Shown here one piece after another: positions 14,358 through 14,576 of a stretch of 14,576 bases of DNA (positions within the stretch are counted from its first letter, which is position 1; the number at the start of each line of letters is the position of its first letter). The notes under the pieces were generated by a model that was not told the origin of the DNA, did not search any database, and worked only from the letters and a program-made list of their open reading frames with translations. A program made the position numbers and the translations under genes. Source of the stretch: an uncultured Alphaproteobacteria bacterium (GTDB taxonomy: Bacteria; Pseudomonadota; Alphaproteobacteria; Rickettsiales; UBA1997); the NCBI GenBank assembly GCA_949298005.1, contig CASFUN010000048.1:1-14576 (forward strand). Direction: 5' to 3'.

Positions 14358-14489
14358 TTAGCTTTTTTTATTAGATGCTTTTTTCAGTGGAATCTTTTCT
14401 TTAGAATTTTCATCTATAATGTTTTGATACCCATCACCTCTTCTAGACATTTTTTTAAAAAATTTAAATCCTCCTCTAAGAAAATCCAT
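14358..14489 (-). CDS. small basic protein of 43 residues
   Basis: I read this short frame directly from the minus strand: it starts MDFLRGGFKFFKKMSRRGDG and ends in a Lys-rich tail with TAA at 14360-14358. The first 13 residues are hydrophobic and basic and could form an amphipathic helix; the rest is polar and basic. AGGGG (14499-14495), five bases before the ATG, is a good ribosome site. The stop codon overlaps the ribosome site of the next gene, an operon-like arrangement. A promoter candidate stands upstream. I recognise no family. It may be a partner of the downstream split gene or a lineage-specific small protein; a chance frame remains possible at this length. Confidence 0.5.
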   Translation of the reverse strand: MDFLRGGFKFFKKMSRRGDGYQNIIDENSKEKIPLKKASNKKS

Positions 14490-14520
14490 CTCTACCCCTA
14501 TTTTTTAAACTATTGATATA

Positions 14521-14549
14521 ATAATAAAAGCAAATTTATTTTTAATCAA
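14521..14549 (-). promoter_or_regulatory. candidate promoter of the uncharacterised right-end operon
   Basis: On the minus strand, TTGATT (14549-14544), a 17-base spacer and TATTAT (14526-14521) would start transcription near 14514, about 25 bases before the 43-residue gene. The match is good, but the surrounding sequence is almost all A and T. Confidence 0.5.
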
Positions 14550-14576
14550 TATATTTTTATTGTCATTTTCACATAA

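Noticed and set aside
14448..14489. Internal ATG at 14450 as the start of the small basic protein, using AGAGGAGGA upstream
   Set aside because: The GGAGG-like site is about 19 bases from that ATG, too far, whereas AGGGG is five bases from the upstream ATG.

Overview
The window is about 14.6 kb of strongly AT-rich bacterial DNA, by eye roughly 70% A+T. It is tightly packed with mostly housekeeping genes. The organism looks like an alphaproteobacterium of the Rickettsiales or a similar host-associated lineage. This is inferred from three things: the style of ribosomal proteins S9 and L13, a UvrA whose first zinc module reads CPETG instead of CxxC (a pattern I recall from alphaproteobacterial UvrA), and the small, AT-rich, compact layout. 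It is a judgement from remembered families, not a database result.

Layout. Positions 1-1402 (minus strand) hold acpP followed by a fabF cut off by the window edge, the elongation core of type II fatty acid synthesis, with a clear promoter upstream of acpP. Positions 1646-3367 (plus) encode ribonuclease J. It converges on an ArgR-type regulator (3472-3912, minus), and a long, nearly perfect hairpin lies between them. Upstream of argR on the same strand are uvrA (4037-6964) and manC (7041-8108), each with its own recognisable promoter. A GT-B glycosyltransferase gene (8170-9504, plus) diverges from manC. GDP-mannose synthesis beside a glycosyltransferase suggests a small surface-polysaccharide or glycolipid module.

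From 9507 to 11766 lies a translation block: rsmE and rpsU (minus), a divergent double promoter whose two -35 boxes form an inverted repeat, and then rplM-rpsI (plus) behind an unusually GC-rich, foldable 5' leader carrying a three-codon mini-ORF. A 13-bp-stem terminator closes rpsI. It is followed 19 bases later by tyrS (11833-13080), whose codon choice differs markedly from its neighbours.

The right end (13124-14549, minus) is the unfamiliar part. A candidate promoter is followed by a 43-residue basic small protein. The next open frame is 67 residues long with a disordered, Gln/Pro-rich start. A 321-residue lysine/glutamate-rich, coiled-coil-like frame comes last. Sequence around 14142-14158 indicates that the last two frames are one gene of about 400 codons interrupted by a one-base frameshift. 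I recognise no family for these proteins. They are the best candidates here for something undescribed, possibly a lineage-specific or secreted protein, but no function can be assigned from sequence alone.

No tRNA, rRNA, CRISPR array, insertion sequence or phage gene was recognised. No gap between genes exceeds 300 bases; the largest (1403-1645 and 10455-10681) hold promoters and leaders.
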